From Parapristionchus giblindavisi (taxonomy: Eukaryota > Nematoda > Chromadorea > Rhabditida > Diplogasteridae): a DNA stretch of 64,000 nt. Positions within the stretch are counted from its first letter, which is position 1, and each line of letters starts with the position of its first letter. The translations under genes were made by a program, and so were the position numbers. The stretch covers positions 1 through 64,000 of the forward strand of contig CALSFV010000113.1 of the NCBI GenBank assembly GCA_943737045.1. Reading direction: 5' to 3'. Positions 36,101 through 50,300 of this stretch are shown here, piece by piece. The notes under the pieces were generated by a model, which saw only the letters and a list, made by a program, of their open reading frames with translations, was not told where the DNA came from and searched no databases.

Positions 36101-39100
36101 ACTACTCTGCGAGTAGTTTTTTCGTTATACTTTTGCTTGCATATGTTCACTTTCCCATACAATCTTGCATATATAACATTATGTATTGAACAGTATTTGT
36201 TATCTGATATTGATATAATATTGTACCTTATATTGTAGTCTGTATCGGTTATTGATCATCATCTATTCATTCAAGTAACCTACATATCAATATTTCTCCT
36301 TATTTTCTTTTATTTTCCCATTGTCCGCTGTATCCATGGATTCATATCGACTCTTTTTCCTTTTATAAGTTAAAAGTAGATAGATTAGTTTCTTTTCTTC
36401 TGTATTTGTTGTTCACATTGTCCACACTGTAGTTATTCTCATATACTCTCAACCCCTCCCTATCTCTATCGTCTACCTTCACATATTTGTAATTGTTCAT
36501 AACAATCTATAATTGATTTGCCTGGGAAATGAAAGAATCACTCAACCACTCTGATGTGATGGACACTTGTACATGACGTAATGTTTTGATCCTGAGGGGT
36601 TACTGTATCCTATAACGATAATATAATATTAGTATTGATTAGTTACTTTGATTATTTCTTATCTTAAAATACCGTAACATTTCACAATGAGATTATAATT
36701 GTTAATATATTCCCGCCTTCCTAATTAACATTACTGCTACTCTAGTGTCATTGAGATATTCTATTCGTATTTCCTTTAGTTACTCCAACTTTCTACACTC
36801 ATCCTCTTCTTCTCTGTACTCTCTCATTCTCTATCTCACTACTCCAAAAATGAGGAGTATGTTTATTTTTTTATCTCACATTGCATTGTAGTTTATCTAT
36901 CTATTCTATTTGAGATGGATTCCTTCTTCCCTTAACAACTCTAAGTCTAATCATATTTTAGTTTATTTTTGTTCCTTTAATCTACCTCCCGTATAATATT
37001 TGTACATAGAATGAGGGAGTAGTTATACCATAACCCCGCCCCCTTTATTGATCACGATCACGTCATACGATATTGACGATGTATTATTGTTTAATGATGT
37101 ATGTATTTGATTTTAAATGTATCGACCATTCTTTCTCCAATAATTGTATGCGAATGAAAGTAGAAGAAGAATGTACCCGTTAGTATCATTTATTTTAGTT
37201 CATCATGGAAAACAATCACCAAGTTATTTTTTAAAGAAGGTTACCTTTAAAAAAAAACATTACCTTTTCCCAAATACTTTTTATATGGAAAAGGGTTTGC
37301 ATTTTTGAACTACGTGCTTTTTGAATTCTTTCCACCATACTGTTTGAATATATACTCAGTATGCATAGAATGTAAAGTGTAAGCAATGCTTGGTGAGTAT
37401 CCTTGAGACTATTGAGTATGATTGGTCTAACATATCCATTCAATAGCAGACATTAACAGTCCACTCTTCTCATTGCTTACAAGTACATGTCTGATAGGAT
37501 ATAGTTTGTTGTATCTATGCTTTATATCCTCCATATTTCATCTTCTCTCTACACATTGATGATCCTCATTATTCATTCTCTTCTTTTAGTTCTAAGAGTT
37601 GGAATAGATGATGTTTATTGTCCCTCGTAGCAGCTCTAGTCTATTTTCATTCCCACCTTTCCCCCTATAACAATATAAGCCACAGTCCAGATTGTCGAGT
37701 ATTTCAGTATAGTTTTTTTTCTTCTATTTCTCAATATCTTTGTCACTCTTTAATCATAGATGTAATGTACACTGAGCCAAAAGTTACTTAAATACACGCA
37801 TAGCGTTTGCTACCTCGATACACTCAAGTAGAGTTCAGCTAGAATGTAAGCTATCTCGGTTTCTTATATTCTAGTTGAGCATTCAGCTTAAATGAAAACG
37901 TAATTCGGCTAACTATCGTTTAAGAATCAAACAGGCAAAAGATCAGGGAAGAACGGGGAGCCGAACCACCTACCTTCCGCTTAACAAGGGAAGACGCTTA
38001 CCACTGCGCTTACCACTAGTCATGCTGCTGCGTCTTGTATAACTCAAAGCCTATTCCAGGAGGCGAGCGCGCGCTCGTTAGTAAACGTTTACCCAAATTA
38101 GCTGAAGTACAACTTAGCAATCCTCATGCTTTTTTGCTTCATCGTTTATTTAAGCTGAAGGGGCATTTCTAGCTGAACTTCATCTAAGTAATGTCGTTAG
38201 CTGAGACATTGCTAAGCAACTTTTGGCTCAGTGTACATCTTAACTCGATCGACTCCACTTCCATATACTTCTACCTCTTTTCTCGCTCCACATATTCTCA
38301 ATATATTTATATACTTCTTCACCATAGATGATATCTTCTTCTTCTTCTCACATTTGAGCCTTAAATTCAAAAAAAAAATCGAAAAATCGAAAATCCTAAC
38401 CGCATTTTGAAAATATGTAACGTAGCTATTCGACCTATGTTTCTGATTATTTCCATAGATCGTACATAAGTTCCTTCTCTAAGATTCTGGGGGAACACCA
38501 TCGCATATCTCATTTAGTTGACACACTTTTATCATATTTTGGTTGTTTTCGAGTATTTTGAAGAAACAAAGAATCATAAACGCCAAAAGTCGTGTTTTGT
38601 TGCATGGGGCGATTACTGCAAAAGTTAAGTGACCTTGTATGACTCTAGGCTCTTTCGTAGATGAGACCTATGTATGTCTAGTTCTTCTTCTTCTTCTTCT
38701 TTTTCTACTCTTCTCTTATTATCTCCTAAAAAGGACCTCTTATTGAATCTTCTCCGACATAGAATAAGAAGAAGAAGCGAGAAGGACCATCTCTCCCACC
38801 CTCTCTATCCCCTCTCCCTCTCCCCTCTTCTCTGCCTCTCCCTCTCCCTCCCCTCCCTATCTTGGCCATCTTCCCTCCTACTCGATGCTTTAAGGAGAGC
38901 AATTTGTCGCTTCATTATTTTACTCAATCTCTTTCCTCTACTACTTCTCTTCATCATCATCATCATCATTGCCCTCATCTTCCATATACTTCTACTCTTC
39001 CCTCTCAGATTCACCCTTTTCATTCGTCACAAATTTATTTATATGTACATTTATTCATGAAGTGAGAGAATCATGTTTAGTCCCTCCCAACCCCTCTCTT

Positions 39101-42100
39101 CTATTCCCAGCACCTTTTCTTAACCCTGTCTCTCTCCCCTGTCACAAAGTAGTTCAACAAGTTAAATAAATCTATTGATCCCTCGACGCTCTTGATTGAC
39201 TATTTGTATTATTTTGAATGTACAAATCCCCATTATGAGATACAAAATGCAGCTGATATCCAATTTTTATATTCTTTTCCTCTCTCTCTGTCAGTGGGAT
39301 TGTAATGCAATTGTTCATTATTACCTGTCATTCCCTTTTCGACTTTTGCTTGTCGATCTCTCTCTCACTCTCTCTCTCTTTCTTGCTCTCTCTCTCTCAC
39401 TCAATCTTAGTTCACTGCCTACCTTGACTACCTTTTCACTTACTTACTATCTCTCACCATCTCACTCTCATATCACTACTGTCCAGCTTGATCATTGTAT
39501 CAATCATTCATTTAACATGTGATAGTCATTTAGTTAGTTAGGTTATTCTGTTACAATTGTTTCATTGGAAATGTTAACTATTGTGCCTTCCCTCTCCGTC
39601 TATCATTGTATAATTGATTGGTGATAAGGTCTTTAGTTGTAAGGTATTAGAGTTATAAGGTATTAGATCAGTCATTCATTAACAATGAGTTCATTCGATT
39701 ATTTATTCGTCTCACTTCATTCTTTCATCTCTTCTCATTATTCGCTCAACAATGTTATTGTCAATGGATTTCTCTCTTCTATATTGTGTATTCCTCAGTC
39801 TGTTTATTTCTATCATATATTCTCATTATAACTTCTTTTGATTCTTAGAATCTATTAAGCTCTAGTACATTCCATCTCCTTTTTGTTATTATTTACTGTA
39901 CATATTACAATAATATCATGAAATAAGTTAATTTTCATTCATTCCTTACGCATGTATGTTAATGCACTCCAACTTATTTTGTATCGAATAATTGAATTCG
40001 GAATCTCTCGTATGAGCTTTTGTATTATTCAGAGACTATCGTTCAAGGCGTAAGAAGGGAGAAGAGATTACGGTAGTTAGTGAGGAAGAATACTCGAGGA
40101 CTTATTCTGAGTTATTCCATTACTTCACTGTTCAATACTCATCATAGTCATTATTATCTACATCAGGAAGGAGGGATCGATTGGGGTTGAGGAAGTAGTA
40201 TAAGACAGACACATTCTCAGTCTGTTGTAGAGAGATATCAAAGGATATAAAGTAAAGGAAGGGTTAAGAAGGATCAGAAGTGGATACAATTGAGAATCAT
40301 AGTGAAGAAGATGCTCTTATAGAGAGCAGTGGTGAGGGTCTTAGATATCGTCGTCGACGAAGAATTGAAGAAGACGAAGACGACGTCCATCTGAATATGA
40401 ATGATAGTAATCATAAGAAGATGAAGAAAGATGGAGATGATGATGATGAAGAGAAATTGAAACCTTCTACATCATCATCAGATACAGGTAGAGGAGGACC
40501 TCATGATGGTATTGAAATGGAAAGACCTGTATCAACAGCCCCTCCTCATCATGCATTGTCAACTGTTACATTAGAAAGTGGAGAAGTAGGTGGATCAAAT
40601 GATTGGAGTCCATTTAATGTATGGAGAGGACTATGTTGCAAGAGAGTCGATCGATTAAGTGTGAGTTTTATTGATTGATTGATATTGATATTAATCTACG
40701 TCATACATGACTCCTTACGGGATTCTTGCGTTTATGGTTGTTTGCTAAATAAACTTGTAGGGGTCGATTTTGGGAGAGAAGCGATAGAATAGAATGAATG
40801 AATAAAGTGGTATATATTGATATTGTGTATTGTATATCGTATGGTATGTAAGTGAGTGAGTGAATGACTCGTGGTTGTAGTGTTATGTTGTATGCATGGG
40901 AATGGGATACATAGGTGTTGGTTGTATATGAATATGATTCAAAGTGGTAATGGTAGAGGGGATTGTGGAGGGCTCATGCATGTGGTTGGTAATTGTAACA
41001 ACGAATGAAGGTCATTCCAAAAATTAAAAAGAGCTCGGTTTCGTTTTTTTTTAATCAGATCTCATTGAAATAAGAGAAACTATTAAGGATTAAAGAGAAA
41101 GATTTAGTCATGGTATCAAACTTAATTCTTTCCATTCTTCCTATTTTTTGTACACCACAACGAGGTACTTGAGCAGGGGTTTATCGTTTACATGCTAGAC
41201 TATTTATTGGCCGCATTTATCTTTGCAGAGATTGATCTTTGATCTCTGACTTGTGATTCTTGTTTGTTCGAACTCAATATTCATTCATTTATCTTCGTGT
41301 GCACATTTTGCAAACATTGCAATGTGAATATATTAATTCCGATTCCCTTTACCCTATAGAGAACTCTATATATATATATAAATTTGTTCAAAACGCGGCT
41401 GTTTTTGTAGTAAATATTTGTATTGGAGAGCGATGTATGGTGTCGGTTTGGTATATACAAGTGAAAGTATTGATTGTTGATCACTGAGTTTAATCCATCT
41501 CTCTTTGTACCTCTTCATCCCTTTCTTTCTCTATTTCCGTCTCTAAATCTGCATTCTCTCTATTTTGTCTATACATTCCGTTATGTGAACTATATTTTTC
41601 TCCTTTTACTCGTCTTCTTCATTTTCTATAAGTGTAAATGTGTGTAAATCTGTTGAAGAGTGTTTCTTACTACTGATAATATGTCATGTCTTCTATCCTT
41701 ATGTGGTCAATCTATCTTTACTTCATCTATATTCATCTTCATCTCTAATTTTCATCTGAACTCTCACATTCTTTGAGTATCTTGTTTATCTCTGATCTCT
41801 ATTACTTCTATTCTTCATCGTCCTTCTTCTTCTTCTCTTACCCTTTCACCTTTCCTCTATCAATCGATTTCTCATTCTTCTCTCTTCTACTCTCTTCTTC
41901 CCTCTTCTCTCGCATTCCCTCTTCTTCTCCCTTTTCTACTCATCTTATCTTCCATGTATCACTACTATCACTTTATTCATCTCTGTCTCCCTCATCTTCA
42001 TTTTCTTCCATAAGAAAGATATAGATAGTCATCTTTATCTCCCCCCCTCCTTTCCAATACTTCGTTTAGTCTCTTTGCTCTCTCATATTCCTATACTCTC

Positions 42101-45100
42101 TCGCTCTTTTTCTCTATCTATCTCTATTCCTCTTCGTCATCAACATTCTCTACATACACTGTCTTCTATACTATTATGGGTAACTATGTTTAATAAATAA
42201 TGAATGTTTTGTATGGTCATTGAATAGTTCGTTGTCTTATTTCTGATTGACTTTGTATAGAACATTTGTCCTTCTCGTCATGGACAATATCATTGAAATA
42301 ATGTGTTCTCATTGTCACTAGCATCTGTAGGTGACATTGTCGCCAACGACAAGACCCATCCGGTTTTGACACCCGATCAAAATTCACTCAAATTTTGCCA
42401 AAAATTCACTCAAAATGAAGTTCCAGTCATACATTGCCATACCCTCGCAGTGCGAGGATTGACCCACTATATAAGGCCCATTTTAGGCCACTTCATAAAA
42501 GAATGAAGCTAAAAAATGACGATTTTTAAGCGAACATAACGAATTTTATGAATCAACCCACCCTATTTCGAGAATTGACCCACTATATAAAAATAGACGG
42601 CGAGGGTACCGAAAATGTATGGTTCCAGTGACAAAGGTTGTAAACGTATGGTCAGTAGTCCTGTTAGCCATGTATAATGTAAGTGGTTGGTAGAGACAAT
42701 TTGGGTGAATAAAATACATTCTGTGTTGTATGTCTTGAGTACAGGAAAGGTATTTTTTTCACACATAATTTGGCGTCATCATCCTTCCCTTCCTTCTCCC
42801 TTCTATTCCATTCATTCTTTTCTTTTTTCAACTGTACACTCTCATCATTTTTCTTCTTTTCTATATCCATCTTCATCTTAGTCATTTTCCTTCATCATCA
42901 TCTCCATTCCCCTTCTCCTCCTCCTCCTTCTTCTTCTTCTCATTCATTCTATTCCTCTCCTATACTTCAATCTCTTAGTAGAGTCAATTATCTCCATTTC
43001 TTTCTCTCTATGGTCCTCAATCTCTTTTCCTATTCTCTTCCTATATCTCACGTCTTCTTCATACTCTATCTCTCTTCTCCATCCACTACAGATATCTTCG
43101 TCTGGAATGTCTATCTCTTCTTTCTCTGTTCATCATTTTCACTGATCCTACGGGGTTCATGTTTTATTGATTGATAATATAGGAAAAGAAGATGGTGTAT
43201 GAGTATAACTATAGTTGATCTTTGGATTCTATAGACATAGGCTACTAATCATGTTATACAGATGACTAGATTACGTCGTATATCCTCCTTCCCCTTCTCC
43301 TCCTCGTATTCTTATTTTGTTCATCACATGATGATATCAGTAGTTGTAGTTGGTTTACATGAAGAAAGAAATTAAAGTATTCGGATTTATATGTCTCTAT
43401 TTCTCTTACTCTATTTCACTCTTCACTTTCTATCCATTTTCTCTTTCGTACAGATTCTTTTTTATTCTTCTATCCTAATATCATCACCACGAAATTTCGT
43501 TATGATATCAGACTTTTACACGATACATTATATTGATTATACTACACCGCATAGTTGTTAACGACTGTAATTGGTATGTGTTAGCAAATAGAGATAATTG
43601 AATGACATTAGTTTTTCATTTAAAAAAAACATATTGCCTTAAAACCTTATTGCTTCATTCTTTCATTATTCTTGCTTTTAACTGATGGATAAATAAATAA
43701 ATAAATTTTTAAAAAAACATAGAAAGATTAAAAGGTAGAAGAAGAAATTAACATTGAAAATTGATAAATGTGGAGGTTATTGATCATTTGATTGTGTTTG
43801 TCATGTCTTTTTATTCCTTCTTTTTATCCTCTCACATATCTCGAGGGCACTTTTAGTGTAATAGCAAGTAAAGAAGATAGGGGATGGACATGAAAACTCG
43901 CGGAACACACCGTCCCTTCCACCCCGTCAGGGACTCCGTCCCTTCCACCCCTTCAGGAACTCCGTCCCTTCCACCCCTTCAGGGACTCCGTCCCTTCCAC
44001 CCCTTCAGGGACTCCGTCCCTTCCACCCCGTCAGGGACTCCGTCCCTTCCACCCCGTCAGGGACTCCGTCCCTTCCACCCCTTCAGGGACTCCGTCCCTT
44101 CCACCCCTTCAGGGACTCCGTCCCTTCCACCCCGTCAGGGACTCCGTCCCTTCCACCCCTTCAGGGACTCCGTCCCTTCCACCCCGTCAGGGACTTATTT
44201 TTTCGCACAGCTTTGCCTTCCCATGGGGGCCTTGTGCATAGCCTTGCCTCGCAAAAATTGGAAAATTTCCAGTCGAATTCGTAAAAAAACCATGCGCACA
44301 ACCCATTTGGGTCGTGATTAATTCCTTCTATCAAAATCTCAACATATTCTTTCATCCTTCATTCATCTTAAGCTACTTTCTCCTATATCTATACTTCTCT
44401 ACTCTGTTGTTTTCTCTTGCCTTTCCTTCCTCTTCTTCTTTTCATTCCACTTTTGGGAGAGGGAAAGACTCCTTTCCTATCCGTCTTCTTCTTTTTCTTT
44501 CATCGTCTTCATTCTATTCTTTATTCTACTCTTATGCATCGTTACATTTGCCTGACGCGCCTACGCCGTCACGTAAAAAAACGTTACATTTGGCAACGCA
44601 CGCGTCGACGTCAATTTTGGAGTGTGTTGGGTCCCAAGGGGAAAACCCTGATTGTCATCAGGGGTACGGTAGGAAGTTACCGTAACCATCGATCAATATT
44701 GGTTGGCTACCGTAACCTTTTACCGTATCCCTGATGACATTCAGGGTTTTCCACTTGGGACCCAACACACTCCAAAATTGACGTCGACGCGTGCGTCGCC
44801 AAATGTAACGTTTTTTTTACGTGACGGCGTAGGCGCGTCAGGCAAATGTAACGATGCATTACCCTATAGTATATAATATATCCTATCCATCACTGTTCCA
44901 AACCATGAATGAATCTCTTACCATTAAATGTACATGTTTAGTTGTTCTTCTATTCAAAGATATCTATTCAGTTCTATTCTTCCCTTTTCCTCTTTTCGCC
45001 TCTTTTCATCTCTTCACTATTCTTCAGATTAAAATTGGTTCATCGACTTTATTACTTGTTCTCCTAATGTGCTTCTCAATCACTTTTCATTTCTTTATTT

Positions 45101-47309
45101 GTTTACTAGTATAATGCAGATCTATAATTATATAATTCCTAGCTCATATCGTTAATATCATTATACATAATGTGGTCTATTAATGGTGTGGAATACAGTA
45201 GTATATTGATTGGTTTTGTATGTGGTGGTTTGTTGATTTGTAAGGTTATTTAGTACCTATGTGGTATTTTACTGAATAGTATCAGATATTATCGTCTATT
45301 GATTGTTCGAAAATACGATAAAATATTGTATTGATTGTTTGTGATACCATAATCTACGATTTCTGTTTGACTCTTACTCTTCTATTCTTTCTACATAATA
45401 TTAGACTTTAGCCATTGTTGAGTAGAGTATAAAGTAGTTGATCGATATGTTCAATGTTTTACTTGATTACAGAGGGACAAAAGAGTAATAATAGATTACT
45501 TTGAACTCCTTTATCTTATTCTCCCCATTTTAGTTCATTCTTCTTTCACTACTTATTGTCTATCATAGTGATCTGTTTGTCCCTTTTCCATTCTATTCTA
45601 TTTTATCCATCATATATCTCTGCACAGTCTCGGGTTGGTTCTTCATCTCAATGAGATAGACGAAGCATTATTAAGTATTTTGTCAACTCTCTTATCCCTC
45701 ACATTCTTATCTCTACTTCTTCCTTTTCGTCTACTTCGTATCTTTGTTATTATACCGCACTAGTGAGAAGATGGAAATGCTAAATAGGACTAAGAGAAAG
45801 GTAAGAGAAAAGGGCATATCCATTTGTAGACTCTTCTTTTCTTTATTTCTTCTACCTCCTTTCGAATCCCGTACTATTTATTGTCTTTTTGTGATCATAC
45901 ATTTTCATACCCGAGAGACATGTAGAAAAGTTTATAAACAGGACAAAGCGTGCTAGCGTAAATAGAGTAGAATTGATATTGTATGCTTATGCACGCTCAA
46001 TAAAGTTCGCAATATAGCTGAACTTGCAAAAATATTTTGACACTCTACAACCACTTGTCTGGGCCTCTGTCTCGTGGGGCATAAATGTAGTCGGGGTTTG
46101 GGATGAAGAAGACGAAGAGAAAGAAGAGGAATACGAAATCTGTGTCTCTTTTCATTCTCTTCAACTCTACTGTTTTCTCGTACCCTCTTTCACTCTTCTT
46201 CTCTCTATTCTTCCTTTCCTTCGTCTCCTTCTTTCTATTGATTCCCACACGCTCTCTATTCATACATGTCTCTCACTATTCTTTCTACTATGTTTCCTTT
46301 CATCTTTATTTTTGTATCATTCATCTCATACCTTTTGCAACCCAATAATCTTGGAGGGGAGGGTTATGTATCATGGTTGGGTACAAGAATTATACTATTT
46401 GCTATCGTTAATGTTTTCATCACTTTAGTTTGTGTCTTTCTAATCAACACAGCATACTTTTTCTCTTCTACTCTATCTTCTTATACTTATTTGTATTCTA
46501 ACTACAAAATGAATTCGTATCGTTCTCTCTATCTATGTGGGGATGGATAGGTATGACTGAATATTCTCTAGGAAACCATAAATGGCAACTCATAACCACA
46601 ATTTATGAACATTTGCTGACAATGCAAACGGTATCACTGTTTTATGCTTTCTTTTAAAATATTCTGATTTTGAAACCAACTGATTACTACTCTTTATATC
46701 TTAATCATAAAAGCTACATACACTAGCGGACAAAAAGATGCCAGCAAAAACATTCAAGGTTTTCGATGACAATTTTATTCCACATGGGATATCTTCCCGT
46801 ATTCTTTTTCATTTGAATTAACAATCAGTATGATCATGGTTAGTGAGCCATAGATCATGTCTTTTAATTTAAATTAATGATAATTAAAATGTACAAGCAT
46901 GTTTTCATGCACATTAATGTTAAAATCAAATTGTTACAAAATAAAATAAATATTAATAGTGCATGAGTTATGTTCCCCTCCACATCTAGAGTCTTTATAC
47001 ACAGTGAACTCTTTCTTGTTTTCTTCCTTCTTCTATACTTCTTTTCCTTCCTTCATCCTCTTCTCTCCCCTCTTTTCTCCTTCTCCTTCATCATTCATAT
47101 TCCATCTACTATCTTTACTTGCTTCTCCTTCTTCCTCACTTCTTCACTACCTACTGTAGTCTAGTATCACTACATTCATGTGGCGCAATAAGCGTATTCT
47201 TCCGTCTGTAAGTTGAATAGGATAATGTCTAATATGTAGAATGTATGAAATTTGCTCCATTAATGTATACTAGATAGAGATTTTGATAGTTATAAACACT
47301 TGTATTGTA

Positions 47310-47392
<83 letters not shown>

Positions 47393-50300
47393 CATGCTCA
47401 GCATGAAACAATACAGGTTTGTAAATCAAAGATATAAGATATTGGAGTATTGATTGTGTGCGTCATAAGACACGACTATACATGTGCATTTGTAATTGAG
47501 GAACCTAATTGGTAATGTGATATGATAATAATAATAAATTTATCTGGCCTCGGGGGTATTTTAAGATTCATAATTAAATGTTTAAACAATATGATAAAGT
47601 GAGGAGGTAAGAAAGAAGACTACGATTACTAGATCGTAGATGTGAGATATAGAGATTATTCAATGAATATAAATGAGAATGAAGGATTAATCTCCTTATT
47701 TTCTTCATACTATCACGATGATTATGTTAATGGTATTTCTTTCTAACATAGTATATTATCGTCCGTATATCTTTAATCAAATAATTGGCCTGACCGCATT
47801 TTGAGCCAAAATATCCCAAAAATCGAAAAATCTGACCGCATTTTTTCGCCAAAATTTCATAAAAATCGAAAAACCTGACCGCATTTTGAAAACCGATAAC
47901 CCAGCTATTCGACCTATGTTCTTCAGTTATTTTATATTAGAAGAATATAAGTGTTTTACTCCATTGACGTCTTTGTCAGAGTTACCATGGTGTAAAGATG
48001 GAGAAAAAGAAGAATTAAAAAGTTCCCACTGTGGATTAGTTGAATTTTTAATGTATAAGAAGCAACTTGGGGTGGGTACTGTAGAAAAACGGTACGCTGT
48101 ATAAAATAAGTTTGGTATTGATTGCTGACTTTTTCATTCTATATCTGTACTCAAAAGATAAATTTTCAAATCTTTTAGTAAAGATATGGAATGAAACATT
48201 TTGATCGCAAGACCGTAAAATATATCGACTTTTTTTCTCTAACTATACTTTCTGATATGTGCTTTCATATCTCTTTCATTCATATTTTAATATCTCTATT
48301 ATCTCTCATTATTTATGATCTCTCATATCTCATCGTACTCTATCGATAGACGTTGATTCTTTTTCATCTTTCTCCTTCTATATTACTCGACGTTATCTTA
48401 TTCTCTATAAAGCACTCTTTCTCTCATTCTCTCTCCTTTCCTCACTGGGACATATAATTTTGAAGATTTTTAATCGGAAACGATCGATATCTTAATGATT
48501 TTTAAGTGAAAATGAGTGTATACTATAACTGAATCATTGTTGTTTTATCTGTATTCATTGATAATGTTTAATGGTATGAGGGAATCTTTATATAATTAGT
48601 TTTTGTAATTTATTGATTGATATTATGTTTTTTTTCCAGGTGCAAATCGGCACCAAAATGTATGATGCCCACGAGCTGCAGAAGCTGATTCCGCAGCTGG
48701 AAGATGCCATTCAGGTATATTGTACTTTGATCTTTGTAGTTTGATCAGTGTAGGTATACCGATATTAGTGTAGTAGTGATATAGCATTACATATATGCGG
48801 TGTTAGGTAAAACCTCGAATAACTATGATCGAGTCTCTTAGAAAATTGGTGAGTTTATTCTTTCATATTTATATATCCTCCATGAAGACCATATCTATCT
48901 ATCCATATTCTTCCATTCTCATCCTTCTTCTTCTGTCATTCATTCATCTATCCATCATAACTTCTCATCCTATTTCGAATGAAGAGATGGGGAGGAAATG
49001 AAAACAATGAGAAGAGCTATCGTATGAAGGAAAGTAAAGGAGGAAGAATGAAGAGATGAGGTCCTCTCACTTCTTTAATTCGTTCTTTCTTTCATTCATT
49101 TATCATGACAATCAATCAATCAATTTATCAGGTTCACACTGTGGTGTGCTGGGATATGGTTGTAAGCCATTGGGAGTAGGGAATATTCCACCATCCTTTT
49201 CCGATTCTCTTCCGTAGGTCATCTCGCCAACGAGTAGGGGGCAACGAGAGAGAGTCATGACAATCAAATGATATTGATGAGTATGTACCTGTTGTTTATT
49301 ATTCAATAATGATTAATCATAGGTGTGAATTTGTAAGATTTAACGGAAAGATATTATGGTCCATTCCATACGGCATTGTCGCTAGCGACAAGACCCAACA
49401 TTCACTCAAAAAATGAAATTTGAGTAGTAGCCTCAACTTGGCCATGTCCCATCCTATTTATACGTCCGATCCATCTGATTTTAATTTCCATCGACAAAGA
49501 ATGTCCACATGCGGTTTATTCATATTATAAAAGAACAGAATATTTTCAATTCTAAATAATGAATGGATGGATGATAAGAAAAAAATGAGAGTAGTTTTCG
49601 TCTTTCTTTACTCTTCTCCGTTTATTTCTTCATCTGCGGAAGTAAAATACCATGAACAACAACGGTTAAGAGAAGAAGCAATATAATATACAGAAAACAA
49701 TAGTAAAAGACGAAGAAAGGGAAAGAGTGGCTTCACATTTTCATTTGTTTACTTTTAATGTCTTATTATTCTATTCATACATTTCTCTATATCTCTTCAT
49801 CATGTCTTCATTTGATCTTTAATCTATCTTCTATAAACATAGTAATATATGAATCTCCCATTTGTTGTCTCTATTCTTCTACTCTTCCTCCCTCTCTTTA
49901 CTCTTGTAATCTCTCCAAATGTATCATGATAAGAGGGAAATTAAAGAGAATGAGAGGAAAGGAGAGGAAGAAGGGTAGAGAGGATGAGTGAAGGGTACGT
50001 ATATGGGAACATTATGTAACAAAAACATGGTGGTTTGGTACTCACAGAGTTCATGTAAAATAAATACTAAACATCTGGGGGTCTTAATTTGAAGATTTAT
50101 TAAGATAGCTTAAATAAGAAAAAGGATAGAATACATATATTTGATAGGGGTTTTTGATATAGTTATTGATTGATCGATCGATTCATTTACAGAAGAAGGA
50201 TCAATTATTACGACAACAACAACATGCAGTGGAGACTCATGTGAAGAGAATAGCAGAATTAGAAGCAGAAGTTACATCATTACAGGTACTGTGGACATTC

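Larger units (their letters stand above)
34753..40277. other. egl-4 intronic region, no exon recognised
   Basis: Long AT- and pyrimidine-rich stretch between N-terminal egl-4 exons. It holds a TA-flanked MITE (37768-38235), a TTC-type tract near 38675 and part of a dispersed repeat (38360-38455). Open frames such as 38674-39060 are low-complexity pyrimidine sequence. Confidence 0.45.
40661..48639. other. egl-4 intron region with repeats
   Basis: Eight kilobases without a firmly supported exon. Contents are a dispersed repeat (42330-42610), an 11-copy 26-bp minisatellite, a hairpin MITE, a solitary Tc1-like end near 46723, a (TA)n tract and long pyrimidine-rich stretches. One weak candidate first exon is listed at 45771-45800. 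Confidence 0.45.

Noticed and set aside
43884..44321. 145-residue frame with repeated [19 protein letters not shown] units
   Set aside because: Derived from the 26-bp minisatellite; no homologue or splice context, and the flanking parts look random.
47886..48104. 72-residue frame before the core exon
   Set aside because: Begins inside a dispersed repeat and lacks a usable donor; no protein likeness.
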